Assembly (NCBI RefSeq): GCF_900114255.1 | Contig: NZ_FOSL01000005.1 | Coordinates: 186,001 to 250,000 of the forward strand | DNA length: 64,000 nucleotides | Reading direction: 5' to 3' | Origin: Neomesorhizobium albiziae | GTDB taxonomy: Bacteria; Pseudomonadota; Alphaproteobacteria; Rhizobiales; Rhizobiaceae | In this document: in pieces, positions 53,957 through 63,425 of the stretch | Layout of the letters: each line of letters starts with the position of its first letter | Position numbering within the stretch: the first letter of the stretch is position 1 | Translations under genes and position numbers: made by a program | Notes under the pieces: generated by a model | Told to the model about the DNA's origin: nothing | Database searches by the model: none | The model's input: the letters and a program-made list of their open reading frames with translations, nothing else

Positions 53957-54595
53957 TCAATAGCCCAGCGTGAAGCGCTTTCCCGTGTGCTTCGGCGTTT
54001 CTGCCTCGTCGACGATGGCGACCGCGAGGTCCTCCACAGAGACGTGGCTTTCGCCCTTGGCGTCGAGCACGGGCTGATCGCCACCGAGGCGGAACTTGCC
54101 GGTGCGTTTTCCCGGCGCCATGTGGGCGGCGGGAGACAGGAACGACCATTCAAGCCCGGCTTCCCCACGAAGTTCCGCGAGCGCATCGCGCGCCGCGCGC
54201 GCACCGTCGCGGTAGGCCTCGGGGAAATCAGGAGAATCGACGAATTGGCTCCCGTCCGGCGCATGAAGACTGCCGGCGCCGCCAATCACGATAAGACGAA
54301 CGCCCGCGGCCTTGGCGGCCGCAACGATGGCTCTCGATCCTTCGAGGTGCTTTTCGTAGATTTTTGGATCGCCCCAGCCGCCGTTGAATGCGGAAATGGC
54401 GACTTCGTGGCCGGCAAGCTCGGAAGCGAGCGCCTTTGCGTCGGTTGCGTCGACCTTTCTGGCGGCTACACCCGCGCGCGCCGTGACCTTGTCGGGGTTG
54501 CGCACCAGCGCGGTGACTGCATGGCCGCGCTGCAGGGCCTCATTGAGAGTGGCGCTGCCGACAAATCCGCTGGCGCCGATCAAAGCGATCTTCAT
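53957..54595 (-). CDS. NAD(P)H-binding oxidoreductase, atypical SDR
   Basis: A 212-residue protein with Rossmann motif ALIGASGFVGSATLNEALQRGHAVTALVRNPDKV, then the YwnB/HSCARG-like pattern ISAFNGGWGDPKIYEKHLEGSRAIVAAAKAAGVRLIVIGGAGSL and HVSVEDLAVAIVDEAE. It lacks a YxxxK catalytic pair, so it is a reductase or redox-sensing protein with unknown substrate. The start at 54595 has AAAGGAG upstream. It is divergent from an HxlR regulator, which probably represses it. Confidence 0.88.
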   Translation of the reverse strand: MKIALIGASGFVGSATLNEALQRGHAVTALVRNPDKVTARAGVAARKVDATDAKALASELAGHEVAISAFNGGWGDPKIYEKHLEGSRAIVAAAKAAGVRLIVIGGAGSLHAPDGSQFVDSPDFPEAYRDGARAARDALAELRGEAGLEWSFLSPAAHMAPGKRTGKFRLGGDQPVLDAKGESHVSVEDLAVAIVDEAETPKHTGKRFTLGY

Positions 54596-54648
54596 GATTT
54601 CGTCTCCTTTTGCCGGCGCCGGGCCTTTGGTCCCGAATGCAGGCATGT

Positions 54649-54680
54649 TATGTAATCTGGTTATCAACGGTAACTACATA
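54649..54680. promoter_or_regulatory. Candidate HxlR operator
   Basis: TATGTA (54649-54654) and TACATA (54675-54680) form an inverted pair, and GTTA (54660-54663) / TAAC (54671-54674) a second nearby dyad, in the 149-base gap between the oxidoreductase and the HxlR gene. Site identity is inferred from position. Confidence 0.4.
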
Positions 54681-54744
54681 GCCATCCCCTCCAGGCAGCG
54701 AAAGAACGCATGATTTGTTGCCTAGGTTATCTTGAGGGAACCAC

Positions 54745-55164
54745 ATGAACGCCCCGAACAAGTCCGTGCAGTCGACGCCGCTCCTGCATTCGCATCCCGG
54801 TTTTCGCCAGGACGAACGCGGCAACTGTCCGATCCGCGAGGTGCTGGACCTGGTCGGCGATACCTGGAGCATCCTCGTCATCATCAATCTCCAGGCAGCT
54901 CCAACACGCTTCAATGCGTTGAAGCGTGCGATCGAAGGCATTTCGCAACGCATGCTCACGGTCACGTTGCGTTCGCTGGAACGCGAGGGATTGGTGCGCC
55001 GTACAGTCAGGCCGACTACGCCGCCGGAGGTCGAATATGCACTGACGGACATCGGCCATTCGATCGCCGTCCCGATAGCGGGGCTGGCGGGTTGGGCCGA
55101 ACAGAACCGCGACCTGCTGCGAGCCGCGCGGACCGCGTTCGATGCCGCGCAAAAGGCTTCCTGA
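54745..55164 (+). CDS. HxlR family transcriptional regulator
   Basis: A 139-residue winged-helix regulator. Signature: CPIREVLDLVGDTWSILVIINLQAAPTRFNALKRAIEGISQRMLTVTLRSLEREGLVRRTVRPTTPPEVEYALTDIGHSIAVPI. The conserved cysteine (Cys28) near the start of the domain is the redox-sensitive residue in HypR/YodB-type members, so it may sense electrophiles or oxidants. Divergent from the NAD(P)H-binding oxidoreductase, a common HxlR target. Confidence 0.93.
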   Translation: MNAPNKSVQSTPLLHSHPGFRQDERGNCPIREVLDLVGDTWSILVIINLQAAPTRFNALKRAIEGISQRMLTVTLRSLEREGLVRRTVRPTTPPEVEYALTDIGHSIAVPIAGLAGWAEQNRDLLRAARTAFDAAQKAS

Positions 55165-55268
55165 GTTCGCCGCAATACGCCGCATCGCGCTTGGCAAGAA
55201 ACGGAATGCAGGCTTCCGGACTGCTGGATAGGGTCTTCGCAGCTAAGGAAACAGCGAGGACAACAGCC

Positions 55269-55979
55269 ATGAACGCCCCGAAGAAAATGGTGCCCGAGCT
55301 CGACTGGGGTACGGTAACGCGCGATCTCGACGAGTTCGGCGTCGCATCCACCGGGCAAATCCTCGACGAGAAGGATTGCCGTGCCTTGCGTGGGCTCTAT
55401 TCCGATGACCGGCATTTCCGCAGCCGCATCGTCATGCAGCGACATGGTTTCGGAGCCGGCGAATACAAATATTTCGCCAACCCGCTGCCCCCGAAGATCG
55501 ATGCCTTGAGACACGCGTTTTATGAAAAGCTGGCGCCGGTGGGCAACGATTGGAACCGGCGGATGGGCCTTGACCGTCGATATCCGGAAACCCTGGATGC
55601 GTTTTTGGTGCAATGCCATGCCGACAATCAGTCCCGACCGACGCCGCTGCTTTTGAAATACGGGCCGGGCGACTACAATTGCCTGCACCAGGACGTCTAC
55701 GGAAAGCATCTGTTTCCGATCCAACTGGTGATCCTGCTCAGCGATCCGGCCACGGAGTTCGAAGGTGGTGAACTGGTGCTGACCGAACAGCGGCCGCGCA
55801 TGCAGTCGCGCGCAGAAGTGGTGCCGCTTCGCATGGGACACGGCGCGTTCTTCGCGGTCAATGATCGGCCAAAGGCTGGCTCTCGCGGCGATTATCGCGT
55901 AAAGATGCGGCATGGCGTCAGTCGCGTTCGGTCCGGCGAGCGGTTCACCACGGGCATCATTTTTCACGATGCGGCTTGA
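55269..55979 (+). CDS. 2-oxoglutarate/Fe(II) dioxygenase-type protein
   Basis: A 236-residue protein with a double-stranded beta-helix core. Facial triad candidates: His and Asp in CLHQDVYGKHLFPIQLVILLSDP and His in MRHGVSRVRSGERFTTGIIFHD, where the arginine after it would bind 2-oxoglutarate. LLKYGPGDYNCLHQD and FEGGELVLTEQRPRMQSRAEV are typical of the prolyl hydroxylase-like bacterial group. ATG at 55269 follows GAGGACAACAGCC. It follows hxlR by 104 bases on the same strand. Substrate unknown, possibly a nucleic acid or protein side chain. Confidence 0.87.
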   Translation: MNAPKKMVPELDWGTVTRDLDEFGVASTGQILDEKDCRALRGLYSDDRHFRSRIVMQRHGFGAGEYKYFANPLPPKIDALRHAFYEKLAPVGNDWNRRMGLDRRYPETLDAFLVQCHADNQSRPTPLLLKYGPGDYNCLHQDVYGKHLFPIQLVILLSDPATEFEGGELVLTEQRPRMQSRAEVVPLRMGHGAFFAVNDRPKAGSRGDYRVKMRHGVSRVRSGERFTTGIIFHDAA

Positions 55980-55994
55980 GGCTGCTCAGCGGCG

Positions 55995-56023
55995 TTGACA
56001 AAATGCGAACACTGATCTAGTGA
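55995..56023 (+). promoter_or_regulatory. Possible rpsD promoter
   Basis: A consensus -35 element TTGACA (55995-56000) is followed after 17 bases by TAGTGA, a weak -10. It lies about 175 bases before rpsD. The leader between holds short hairpins, e.g. GGAACGCGAGGTTCC (56157-56171), which could contribute to S4 autoregulation. Tentative. Confidence 0.4.
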
Positions 56024-56196
56024 ACCGCCAGCGCCGGGCAGCAATGTCCGGCGTCTTATTTGACGTGTCCCGTGGGTTTTTCCGCAAAGCGTGCGTGGAA
56101 AATCCTGTCAGGCTTCGAAAACGGAAGCCAGAGGAGGGCGCGTTTCCTTCACGCGGAACGCGAGGTTCCGTGTGTATTTGTTTGAAAGGGAATGCG

Positions 56197-56814
56197 ATGA
56201 GCAAGCGCGAATCCGCGAAATACAAAATCGATCGCCGTCTTGGCGAAAACATCTGGGGCCGTCCGAAGTCGCCGGTCAACAAGCGTGAATACGGTCCCGG
56301 CCAGCATGGCCAGCGCCGCAAGGGCAAGCTGTCGGACTTCGGTCTGCAGCTGCGCGCCAAGCAGAAGCTGAAGGGCCACTACGGTGACGTCTCCGAAAAG
56401 CAGTTCCGCAAGACCTACGAAGAGGCAAACCGCCGCAAGGGCGACACCTCCGAGAACCTGATCGGCCTGCTCGAGTCGCGTCTGGATGCGGTCGTCTACC
56501 GCGCCAAGTTCGTGCCGACCATTTTCGCTGCCCGTCAGTTCGTCAACCACGGCCACATCAACGTCAACGGCAAGCGCACCAACATCGGTTCGTACCGTTG
56601 CAAGGCTGGCGACGTTATCGAAGTCCGCGAGAAGTCGAAGCAGCTGGTGATCGTTCTGGAGTCGGTCCAGCTCGCCGAGCGCGACGTGCCGGATTACATC
56701 GAAGTCGATCACTCCAAGATGACCGCGACCTTCGCTCGCGTTCCCGGCCTGTCGGACGTTCCGTACGCGGTCCAGATGGAACCGAACCTCGTGGTCGAGT
56801 TCTACTCGCGCTAA
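56197..56814 (+). CDS. rpsD: 30S ribosomal protein S4
   Basis: A 205-residue primary 16S rRNA-binding protein that nucleates small-subunit assembly. Typical stretches: [123 protein letters not shown] (S4 domain). This is the short alphaproteobacterial form without the zinc-cysteines. In rhizobia rpsD stands outside the alpha operon, as here. The start has GAAAGGG upstream, and a terminator closes the unit. Confidence 0.98.
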   Translation: MSKRESAKYKIDRRLGENIWGRPKSPVNKREYGPGQHGQRRKGKLSDFGLQLRAKQKLKGHYGDVSEKQFRKTYEEANRRKGDTSENLIGLLESRLDAVVYRAKFVPTIFAARQFVNHGHINVNGKRTNIGSYRCKAGDVIEVREKSKQLVIVLESVQLAERDVPDYIEVDHSKMTATFARVPGLSDVPYAVQMEPNLVVEFYSR

Positions 56815-56849
56815 TCATTTCGACTTCGGCGCAGCCGTACGAAATGCGA

Positions 56850-56876
56850 GGAAGCGGCCTTTGGGCCGCTTCCTTC
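56850..56876 (+). terminator. Intrinsic terminator of rpsD
   Basis: Ten-pair stem GGAAGCGGCC / GGCCGCTTCC with loop TTTG and a short TTCAT tail; 36 bases after the rpsD stop. It excludes an upstream start for the next gene. Confidence 0.85.
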
Positions 56877-56899
56877 ATATCGCAGGAACAAGGCCGAGC

Positions 56900-58429
56900 A
56901 TGGACAGCCGCAGATCTCCGGGCAATCCGATCTCCGACGGCCAGACTACGACCGCCACATCGGCGGTTCTGCTCACAGTCCTCTTCTACATTGCCTTCTG
57001 GACGCTGCAGTCCTCGCTCAGCAGCAACAATCTCGACGCCCATGGCGACATGGTCGAGAACTTCGCGTGGGGCATTGGCTGGCAACTCGGCTACTACAAG
57101 CATCCGCCATTCTTCGCCTGGGCCTCTGCTGCCTGGTTCCTCGTCTTCCCCCGAACCAACGTTTTCTACCATCTGCTCTCCTCGGTAAGCGTCGCGGTGG
57201 CGATGTGGGCGATGTGGCGCATCTCGACCCGGTTGTTCGACCGTAACCAGCAGATTCTGCTGGTAGCATCGGTTTTCTTCCTGCCGCCGCTGACCTTCCT
57301 GGCGCAGAATTACAACGCGACCTCGGCGATGCTGCCGTTGTGGGCGCTGACGTTCCTCTTCTATCTCCGGCTGATCGAGCGCCGTTCGGTGCTCGATGCG
57401 TGTTTGCTCGGGCTTTTCGCGGGTCTCGCCATTCTCGCGAAATATCACTCGATCGTGCTCCTGCTGGCGATCGCAGCGCACATGCTCGTCGACCGGGATG
57501 TGCGGCCGATCTTCCTGACAAAATTGCCGTGGATCGTAGCGTTTGTCGGAGCGCTGGTTCTGGCTCCCCATTTCCTGTGGATGGTCGCCAACGATTTCAT
57601 AACCGTGCGTTATGCGTCGGAGCAGGGTTCCGGCAACTGGATGGATACGCTGCGCTACGCGGCGCGGTTCCCGGTGGCGATGCTGCTTTACACCTTGCCG
57701 ATTTTCCTCCTGCTTATCCCGCATCGCTTCCCAAGAAGCGGAAAGCCGCTGTTCGCCTGGGGACAATGGCGTGTCTTCCGCGACACTCTGCAGGGCCGGG
57801 CGCTTGCCTATGTCGGCGTCCTGTCGCCATTGATCACACTGGTGCTGGGGTTGGCGCTCAACGCGCAGGTGTCTTCGCTCTGGGCGATACCGTTCTTCGT
57901 CTTCATTCCGTTTTTCCTTGTTCCGCTGCTGCCCCGCGAACTCGCCGGCCGCCAGAAAATCGTGGTGCCCGCCATGATTGCGCTCTATGCCGCCGCCTTG
58001 CTGGCGCTGGCGCCGTCGCTAAAGGAGCGCAGCTTCGAAAGTGCGCGCGGCAACGCCGCCACGCCGCTCGCCGCGATTTCCAAGGTCGTTGAGGCACGCT
58101 GGCACGCGGCGACAGGCAAAACGCTGGGCATCGTCGCCGGCGACAACATGGTTGCCAATGCTGTCTCCTTCTATGCGGCCGACCGGCCGTATGCGGTCCA
58201 GCAAGCGTCCCTCAAGTTCACGCCTTGGGTTAGCAGGGACGACATAGAAAAAGCCGGCGCGGCCTATATCTGCGCCCTCGGGTCGGTCGATGCCTGCCGT
58301 ACCCAGGCCCTTGAACTGTTCGGTCGCATCGACGCCGAGGAAGCCCTGCAGGTTCCCGTCGAGTTCGGAACTGCCGCGACACCAGCCTGGACCGGCACGT
58401 TGCTTATGCGCTTTCCCGCCGCGCACTGA
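56900..58429 (+). CDS. Glycosyltransferase family 39 (ArnT/PMT-like) membrane protein
   Basis: A 509-residue inner-membrane protein with about ten helices. The first periplasmic loop carries NNLDAHGDMVENFAWGIGWQLGYYKHPPFFAW, where the Asp/Glu and KHPPF motif are the catalytic and lipid-substrate region of GT39 enzymes. Further landmarks: FFLPPLTFLAQNYNATSAMLPLWALTFLFYLRLI and a C-terminal soluble domain (about 400-509). It transfers a sugar from a polyprenyl-phosphate donor to lipid A, a polysaccharide or protein. ATG at 56900 is downstream of the rpsD terminator and has AAGG before it. No partner genes adjacent. Confidence 0.9.
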   Translation: MDSRRSPGNPISDGQTTTATSAVLLTVLFYIAFWTLQSSLSSNNLDAHGDMVENFAWGIGWQLGYYKHPPFFAWASAAWFLVFPRTNVFYHLLSSVSVAVAMWAMWRISTRLFDRNQQILLVASVFFLPPLTFLAQNYNATSAMLPLWALTFLFYLRLIERRSVLDACLLGLFAGLAILAKYHSIVLLLAIAAHMLVDRDVRPIFLTKLPWIVAFVGALVLAPHFLWMVANDFITVRYASEQGSGNWMDTLRYAARFPVAMLLYTLPIFLLLIPHRFPRSGKPLFAWGQWRVFRDTLQGRALAYVGVLSPLITLVLGLALNAQVSSLWAIPFFVFIPFFLVPLLPRELAGRQKIVVPAMIALYAAALLALAPSLKERSFESARGNAATPLAAISKVVEARWHAATGKTLGIVAGDNMVANAVSFYAADRPYAVQQASLKFTPWVSRDDIEKAGAAYICALGSVDACRTQALELFGRIDAEEALQVPVEFGTAATPAWTGTLLMRFPAAH

Positions 58430-58594
58430 CGTAGCGAGGGGCGGCCCTCCCTCAATGAGTTGTGACAGCTCGTTAGAACTCATGCATATCCGTTAGCAGC
58501 GAACCGGTATAGAATCCGGAGATTGCGGCGCATTCGAAGCGGAGCGCTTCGTCGTTTGCAGGTCCATTCCGAGCGCCACACAAGAGGTTGTTCC

Positions 58595-60010
58595 ATGAGC
58601 GAAGTTCAAACATCGTTCGCGCTTTTGCGCCAGTCGCCGGGCGTTTCTGCGGAAGCTGTAGATGCAATCCAGAAAGTGATTGCCGAAGGGCTGGATCGCC
58701 ATCTCTGCCGGATCAATGCGCTGGCGTTTGCGGCACAGCGGGGGCTCGACGAGGAAGCCACGATCGCGACGTTTCTGCATGCCGCGCAGATCGGCATCTT
58801 TGACATGTCCTGGAACGTGCTGTGCCCCGGCTGCGGCGGGGTCCTCGATTCGAACGCCACGCTGAAGACGATCAGGAAAGAGGAATATGTGTGCGCCTTG
58901 TGCGCCGACAATTACTCCCCGACGCTCGACGAAATGGTCGAGGTCACCTTCACGGTCAGCCCGCGGGTCCGCAAGATCGCGGCGCACAATCCCGACGAGT
59001 TGCCGATGGTGGAGTATTTCCGCCAGATGTATTGGGGGTCCGGCGTCGATCTCCCTGACGAGGGTTTCGAGGAGCTGATCGACAGTATCGTGATCGAGGA
59101 CTTCGAGCTCGCTCCCGGCGAAAAGGCCGTTCTTTCCCTCCAGTTGCCGGCGCATTTCTTGACCGTGTTCGAGCCGGTGACGCATAGCGCACAGTTTCTC
59201 GATGTCAAAGGCGAAGCCACGCGCGAGCGTCAGAACCTGTCGCTGGCTTTTGACCGGGATCACACGCACAGCCAGGTCATCGAAATGCATCCCGGGCCGC
59301 TGCGCATCTCGCTGGAAAACAAGACGGATGCCCGCGTTCTGCCGACCGTGTTCATCGTCGAAGACGCCATCCATGATCTGCTGGCCAAGCGCCGGCCGTT
59401 CCTTACCGCCAAGCGGCTGCTGACCAACCAGACTTTCCGGGATCTTTACCGGACCGATACGATCGACGTCGATCAGCGCCTGAAAATCACCAGCCTGACC
59501 TTCCTGTTCACCGACCTCAGGGCCTCGACCGAACTCTACGAAAGGGTCGGCGACCTCGCCGCGTTCGATATCGTGCGCTCGCATTTCCAGGTGCTGCACG
59601 ACATCGTCGCGATCGAGGCCGGCGCGGTGGTCAAGACGATCGGCGATGCGGTCATGGCGACATTCCCGACCCCTGACAGGGCGGTGGCCGCCGCACTCAG
59701 GATGCGTGAAGCTATGCGGGAGATGAACGAACAGAGCGGCCGCGAGGACCTGATCCTGAAGATCGGGGTGCACGCCGGGCCGTGCATCGCTGTGACCATG
59801 AATGAACGGCAGGACTACTTCGGTCAGACCGTCAACATCGCGTCGCGCGTGCAGGGACTGGCGACTTCGCAAGCAATCTTCGTCACCGGCGTTGTCGTCG
59901 ACGACCTCAAGGCCGCCGATCTGCTTCAATCGAGGGACCTGAAGCCGGTATCGCACAATGCCTCGCTGCGAGGCATCGAACGCGAAGTGCCGGTCTTTAC
60001 CATCCCGTAG
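58595..60010 (+). CDS. Adenylate/guanylate cyclase with DUF5939 domain
   Basis: A 471-residue class III cyclase. The N-terminal DUF5939 domain (about 10-290) has a zinc-ribbon-like cysteine cluster CPGCGGVLD..CALC, then VTFTVSPRVRKIAAHNPDELPMVEYFRQMYWGSGVDLP. The C-terminal cyclase domain (about 310-455) has FLFTDLRASTELYERVGD with a metal-binding aspartate, VKTIGDAVMATFP with the second aspartate, and DYFGQTVNIASRVQGLA, where substrate residues lie. It should make cAMP from ATP, with the zinc domain as sensor. No membrane segment. Stands alone; ATG at 58595 has AAGAGG upstream. Confidence 0.93.
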   Translation: MSEVQTSFALLRQSPGVSAEAVDAIQKVIAEGLDRHLCRINALAFAAQRGLDEEATIATFLHAAQIGIFDMSWNVLCPGCGGVLDSNATLKTIRKEEYVCALCADNYSPTLDEMVEVTFTVSPRVRKIAAHNPDELPMVEYFRQMYWGSGVDLPDEGFEELIDSIVIEDFELAPGEKAVLSLQLPAHFLTVFEPVTHSAQFLDVKGEATRERQNLSLAFDRDHTHSQVIEMHPGPLRISLENKTDARVLPTVFIVEDAIHDLLAKRRPFLTAKRLLTNQTFRDLYRTDTIDVDQRLKITSLTFLFTDLRASTELYERVGDLAAFDIVRSHFQVLHDIVAIEAGAVVKTIGDAVMATFPTPDRAVAAALRMREAMREMNEQSGREDLILKIGVHAGPCIAVTMNERQDYFGQTVNIASRVQGLATSQAIFVTGVVVDDLKAADLLQSRDLKPVSHNASLRGIEREVPVFTIP

Positions 60011-60098
60011 TCCGACGGCGGGCAGTTCAGCGCCAATCCGTTCCGGCTGGAGCATTTTTTGCAGCCAGGTGCCCGGCTCAGCGTGAATGCATTCCGCT

Positions 60099-60578
60099 CT
60101 ATTTGCGGCGGTAGAGGAAATAGCGGTCCTGCGATACCGAGGCGGGCAGGGGTTGCGGCGCCAGTTCGGAATGTTCCAAGGGCAGCCCGCTGACGGCAAT
60201 TCCTCCCGACCGCAGCAGCCGCGCCGTCAGCTCGGGAAGCCAGGTCAGTGTCGCGGCATCCTTGTCGGCATAGCCGGTTCCGATGTCGGCATGGACCAGG
60301 GCGGCATCGATTCCTGCCATCGCGGGTGCGGTTTCGCGGATTTCGCCGATCACGAGGTCCTCCGGGTCGGGAGTGGACGTGCCATGCGCCGCGAGGGCTC
60401 GATCGAACGCGATGATGCGCCGCCCGGGAAGGCGCTCCCGCAAATGATCGAAAGTGCGGCCGTTGCCGAGGCCGAGTTCGATAACAGGCCCATCCATGCC
60501 AGCGACTTCCGCTGAAATGTGGTCGAGAACGTCTCTCTGCGCGGTAACGCGGCGAATGAAACTGTCGAGGCGGCTCAT
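60099..60578 (-). CDS. Class I SAM-dependent methyltransferase, small
   Basis: A 159-residue protein with a Rossmann SAM site VIELGLGNGRTFDHLRERLPGRRIIAFDR and a short C-terminal region ending in YRRK. It is shorter than most methyltransferases and lacks an obvious substrate-binding extension. It lies 46 bases upstream of nothing recognised and on the same strand as lpsL, 47 bases downstream of it, so it may be part of the same transcript. Substrate unknown. Confidence 0.82.
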   Translation of the reverse strand: MSRLDSFIRRVTAQRDVLDHISAEVAGMDGPVIELGLGNGRTFDHLRERLPGRRIIAFDRALAAHGTSTPDPEDLVIGEIRETAPAMAGIDAALVHADIGTGYADKDAATLTWLPELTARLLRSGGIAVSGLPLEHSELAPQPLPASVSQDRYFLYRRK

Positions 60579-60624
60579 GGGTTAACTCTGCTTATGTGGA
60601 GATGCGCACGAATGTGGAACGGCG

Positions 60625-61617
60625 TCACGAGTGTTTGCCGACGTTCAGGCTGGGATAGGTTCTGAACCAGTCGACAAAATCGGCCATTCCGTCTTCCAGC
60701 CGGGTTTTGGGTCTGAATCCGAGATCCCGTTCGGCGAGCGAGATGTCCGCAAAGGTGCGCAAGACATCGCCGGCCGGTTTCGGCTTCATGTTCATGATGG
60801 CGGTGCGCCCGGCGGCTTTCTCGATCGCCGCGATGAAGTCGAGCAGCATGACCGGCGAATTGTTGCCGAGGTTGTAGATCGGCGCGGTTCCGGTCGGATC
60901 GGCGACGATGCGGTCCGCGGCCGCCACCACGCCGTCCACGATGTCGCTGATATGCGTGAAGTCGCGCTGCATCTCGCCATTGTTGAATACGGAAATCGGG
61001 TTGCCCTTGAGGATAGCCTCCGTGAACAGCCAGGGCGCCATGTCGGGACGGCCGTATCGGCCATAAACGGTGAAGAACCGCAGCCCGCTCGAGCGGATCC
61101 CATACAGGTCGCCATAGGCGTGGGCGAGAAGTTCGCCGGCACGTTTGGTGGCCGCATAGACCGAAACCGGGGCGTCGGCGCGGGCGGTTTCGACAAAGGG
61201 CACGGTTTCGGCGGCGCCATAGACCGATGACGAACTGGCGTACACGACCGGCGGACGCTTGGGCAGCCTTGCCGCCATCTCGAACATCGCTACCTGTCCG
61301 GTTACGTTGGAATCGACATAGGCGAAGGGATTTTCCACGGAATACCGAACGCCTGCCTGTGCGGCCAGATGCACGATCACATCGGCATCGGTCGCTTCCC
61401 CGCCGATTTTCTCAGCCAGGTCGCGGCGAGCCACATCGATATGCTGGAAACGGAAGCCCTTATGGGCGTGCAGCAATGCCAGGCGGTCGTGCTTCAGGCT
61501 TGTTGGATAGTAGTCGTTCAGATTGTCGATACCCAGGACCTGGTCGCCGCGCTCGAGGAACCGGAGAGCTGTATGGCAGCCGATGAAGCCGGCGGCCCCG
61601 GTCAGAAGAACGTTCAT
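60625..61617 (-). CDS. lpsL: UDP-glucuronate 4-epimerase
   Basis: A 330-residue extended SDR. NAD site LLTGAAGFIGCHTALRFLERGDQVLGIDNLNDYYPTSLKHDRL; HLAAQAGVRYSVENP; catalytic SSSSVYGA and YAATK; substrate region FFTVYGRYGRPDMAPWLFTEAI; C-terminus GDVLRTFADISLAERDLGFRP. The N-terminal NDYY and the RYSVENPFAYVDSNV pattern match LpsL-type UDP-GlcA 4-epimerases. With the divergent ugd gene it forms a two-step route UDP-glucose to UDP-glucuronate to UDP-galacturonate, used for lipid A and capsule in rhizobia. ATG at 61617 is preferred over one codon upstream because of the GGGGA spacing. Confidence 0.9.
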   Translation of the reverse strand: MNVLLTGAAGFIGCHTALRFLERGDQVLGIDNLNDYYPTSLKHDRLALLHAHKGFRFQHIDVARRDLAEKIGGEATDADVIVHLAAQAGVRYSVENPFAYVDSNVTGQVAMFEMAARLPKRPPVVYASSSSVYGAAETVPFVETARADAPVSVYAATKRAGELLAHAYGDLYGIRSSGLRFFTVYGRYGRPDMAPWLFTEAILKGNPISVFNNGEMQRDFTHISDIVDGVVAAADRIVADPTGTAPIYNLGNNSPVMLLDFIAAIEKAAGRTAIMNMKPKPAGDVLRTFADISLAERDLGFRPKTRLEDGMADFVDWFRTYPSLNVGKHS

Positions 61618-61682
61618 CATGTCCCCGCGCGGTCGCGCCTTGTTTGCGACGCGGTGTGGCAAATCAACCGCGCCGCGTTTAT

Positions 61683-61851
61683 CTAGTGGTCCGATTCCAA
61701 CATTCGCATCCCGCTGATACAGGGCACTCAGGCGAATGTTGGAATCAAAGGACCACTAGCAGATACATAATTCTAGTGGAGCTTTGAATTTGACATTCGC
61801 ACCGTGCGCGCGATGTGAAACTGGATGCGAATGTCAAATTCGCTCCACTAG
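61683..61851. repeat. Two-hairpin intergenic element, family B, copy 2
   Basis: 169 bases, about 90% identical by eye to 16019-16186 and in the same orientation on the + strand. Hairpin 1 has arms at 61683-61759 with GANTC on both sides (61693-61697, 61742-61746), hairpin 2 has arms CTAGTGGAGCTTTGAATTTG.. and ..CAAATTCGCTCCACTAG at 61774-61851. It again lies between divergent genes, here lpsL and ugd. The rest of this 343-base gap is leader sequence without an ORF. Confidence 0.9.
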
Positions 61852-61960
61852 GGCGACGGATAGGGTTGAACGGCAAACTTTGCAATGACTGGCCAGGCCG
61901 CCGCGAAGGATCGCACGACATTCGGGGCGCCGGTAGCCTGAGCACTCAAGGAACTTTTCG

Positions 61961-63331
61961 ATGAAATTGACGATTTTCGGGACCGGCTATGTGGGTCTGG
62001 TCACCGCGGCCTGCTTTGCCGACGTGGGACACGAGGTTTTCTGCGTCGACATCGATGCAACGAGGATAGGTACGTTGCAGCGCGGCGAAGTGCCGATTTT
62101 CGAACCGGGCCTCAAGGAACTCGTTGTCCGCAATGCCGAGGCTGGCCGGCTTGTCTTCTCCACCGACGCTCGCGCTGGCGTGCAGTTTGCCGAGCTGATC
62201 TTCATTGCGGTCGGCACGCCGCCGAACGGCGACGGGTCGGCGGATCTGCGCCATGTGCTCGATGTTGCCAGGACGATCGGCGAGCACATCGACGGCTACA
62301 AGATCGTGGTCGGCAAGTCGACCGTTCCTGTCGGCACTGCCGACCGGGTTGGCGCGACGATCACTGAGACGATGGCGGCGCGCGGTGTAGCGCACGTTTT
62401 CGATGTCTGCTCCAATCCGGAGTTCCTCAAGGAAGGCAGCGCGGTGGAGGACTTCACCAAGCCGGCCCGCATCATCGTCGGCACGGGGTCGGAAATCGTT
62501 CGCAAGAAGCTTCACGACTGTTACGCGCCATACAACCGCAACCACGACAAGCTGATGTATATGGACGTTCGCTCGGCCGAACTCACCAAATATGCCGCCA
62601 ATGCGATGCTGGCGACCAAGATCAGCTTCATGAACGAGATGGCCAATATCGCCGAGCGGCTTGGCGCTGACATCGAGGAGGTGCGCAAGGGCATCGGCTC
62701 GGACCCGCGCATCGGATATCAATTCATCTATCCCGGCTGCGGCTACGGCGGCTCGTGCTTCCCCAAGGACGTGCGCGCGCTTGCAAGCATCGCCAGGGAG
62801 GCCGGTTTTGGGGCCGATCTCATGCAGGCGGTCGAGCGGGTCAACGACGCGCAGAAGGATGTGATGTTTCAGAAGCTGTCGCAAGCTTTCGACGGCAATC
62901 TTGAAGGCCGCACCATCGCGCTCTGGGGCCTGGCATTCAAGCCGAACACCGACGACATGCGCGAAGCGCCGAGCCGCAGGCTGATGGAAGCGCTCTGGGG
63001 CGCCGGCGCCAGTGTACGGGCATTCGATCCCGAAGCGATGCCCGAGGCGCGCCGTCTCTATGGCGGGCGGGCGGACCTGGTGCTTGCATCAAGCCCGCAA
63101 CAAGCTGCTGCTGGCGCGGATGCCCTGGCAATCTGCACAGAGTGGAAACAATTCCGGGTGGCGGATTTCGCCTGGCTGAAGGCCAATCTTATCAACCCGG
63201 TGATTGTCGATGGGCGCAATCTCTATGACCCGGAGCAGGTGCGTCAGCATGGATTGCTTTATTACGCCATCGGCCGCGGCGATTCGGTCAATCGCGCGGC
63301 TTCCGCTCCGGCCCGTCGCGAGGTCGCTTAA
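61961..63331 (+). CDS. rkpK: UDP-glucose 6-dehydrogenase
   Basis: A 456-residue NAD-dependent enzyme oxidising UDP-glucose to UDP-glucuronate in two steps. NAD site [69 protein letters not shown]; the catalytic cysteine in [14 protein letters not shown]; and the C-terminal UDP-binding domain starting [25 protein letters not shown]. In S. meliloti the homologue is RkpK of the rkp-2 region, adjacent to lpsL, the same pair as here though divergent. ATG at 61961 follows AAGGAACTTTTCG. Confidence 0.95.
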   Translation: MKLTIFGTGYVGLVTAACFADVGHEVFCVDIDATRIGTLQRGEVPIFEPGLKELVVRNAEAGRLVFSTDARAGVQFAELIFIAVGTPPNGDGSADLRHVLDVARTIGEHIDGYKIVVGKSTVPVGTADRVGATITETMAARGVAHVFDVCSNPEFLKEGSAVEDFTKPARIIVGTGSEIVRKKLHDCYAPYNRNHDKLMYMDVRSAELTKYAANAMLATKISFMNEMANIAERLGADIEEVRKGIGSDPRIGYQFIYPGCGYGGSCFPKDVRALASIAREAGFGADLMQAVERVNDAQKDVMFQKLSQAFDGNLEGRTIALWGLAFKPNTDDMREAPSRRLMEALWGAGASVRAFDPEAMPEARRLYGGRADLVLASSPQQAAAGADALAICTEWKQFRVADFAWLKANLINPVIVDGRNLYDPEQVRQHGLLYYAIGRGDSVNRAASAPARREVA

Positions 63332-63425
63332 CAGCTACGCCGGCCGGTGCCACGCTGGCGTTATCTCCCACAAGGGCGAGGCAATCGCATGTGATTGGTC
63401 GACCCCCACTCCGGTTTGCTTTGCG

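Noticed and set aside
60041-60098. A segment starting GAGCATTTTTTGCAGCC that resembles one end of repeat A.
   Set aside because: Similarity stops after about 17 bases and the three hairpins are absent; it may be a decayed end, but support is too thin.
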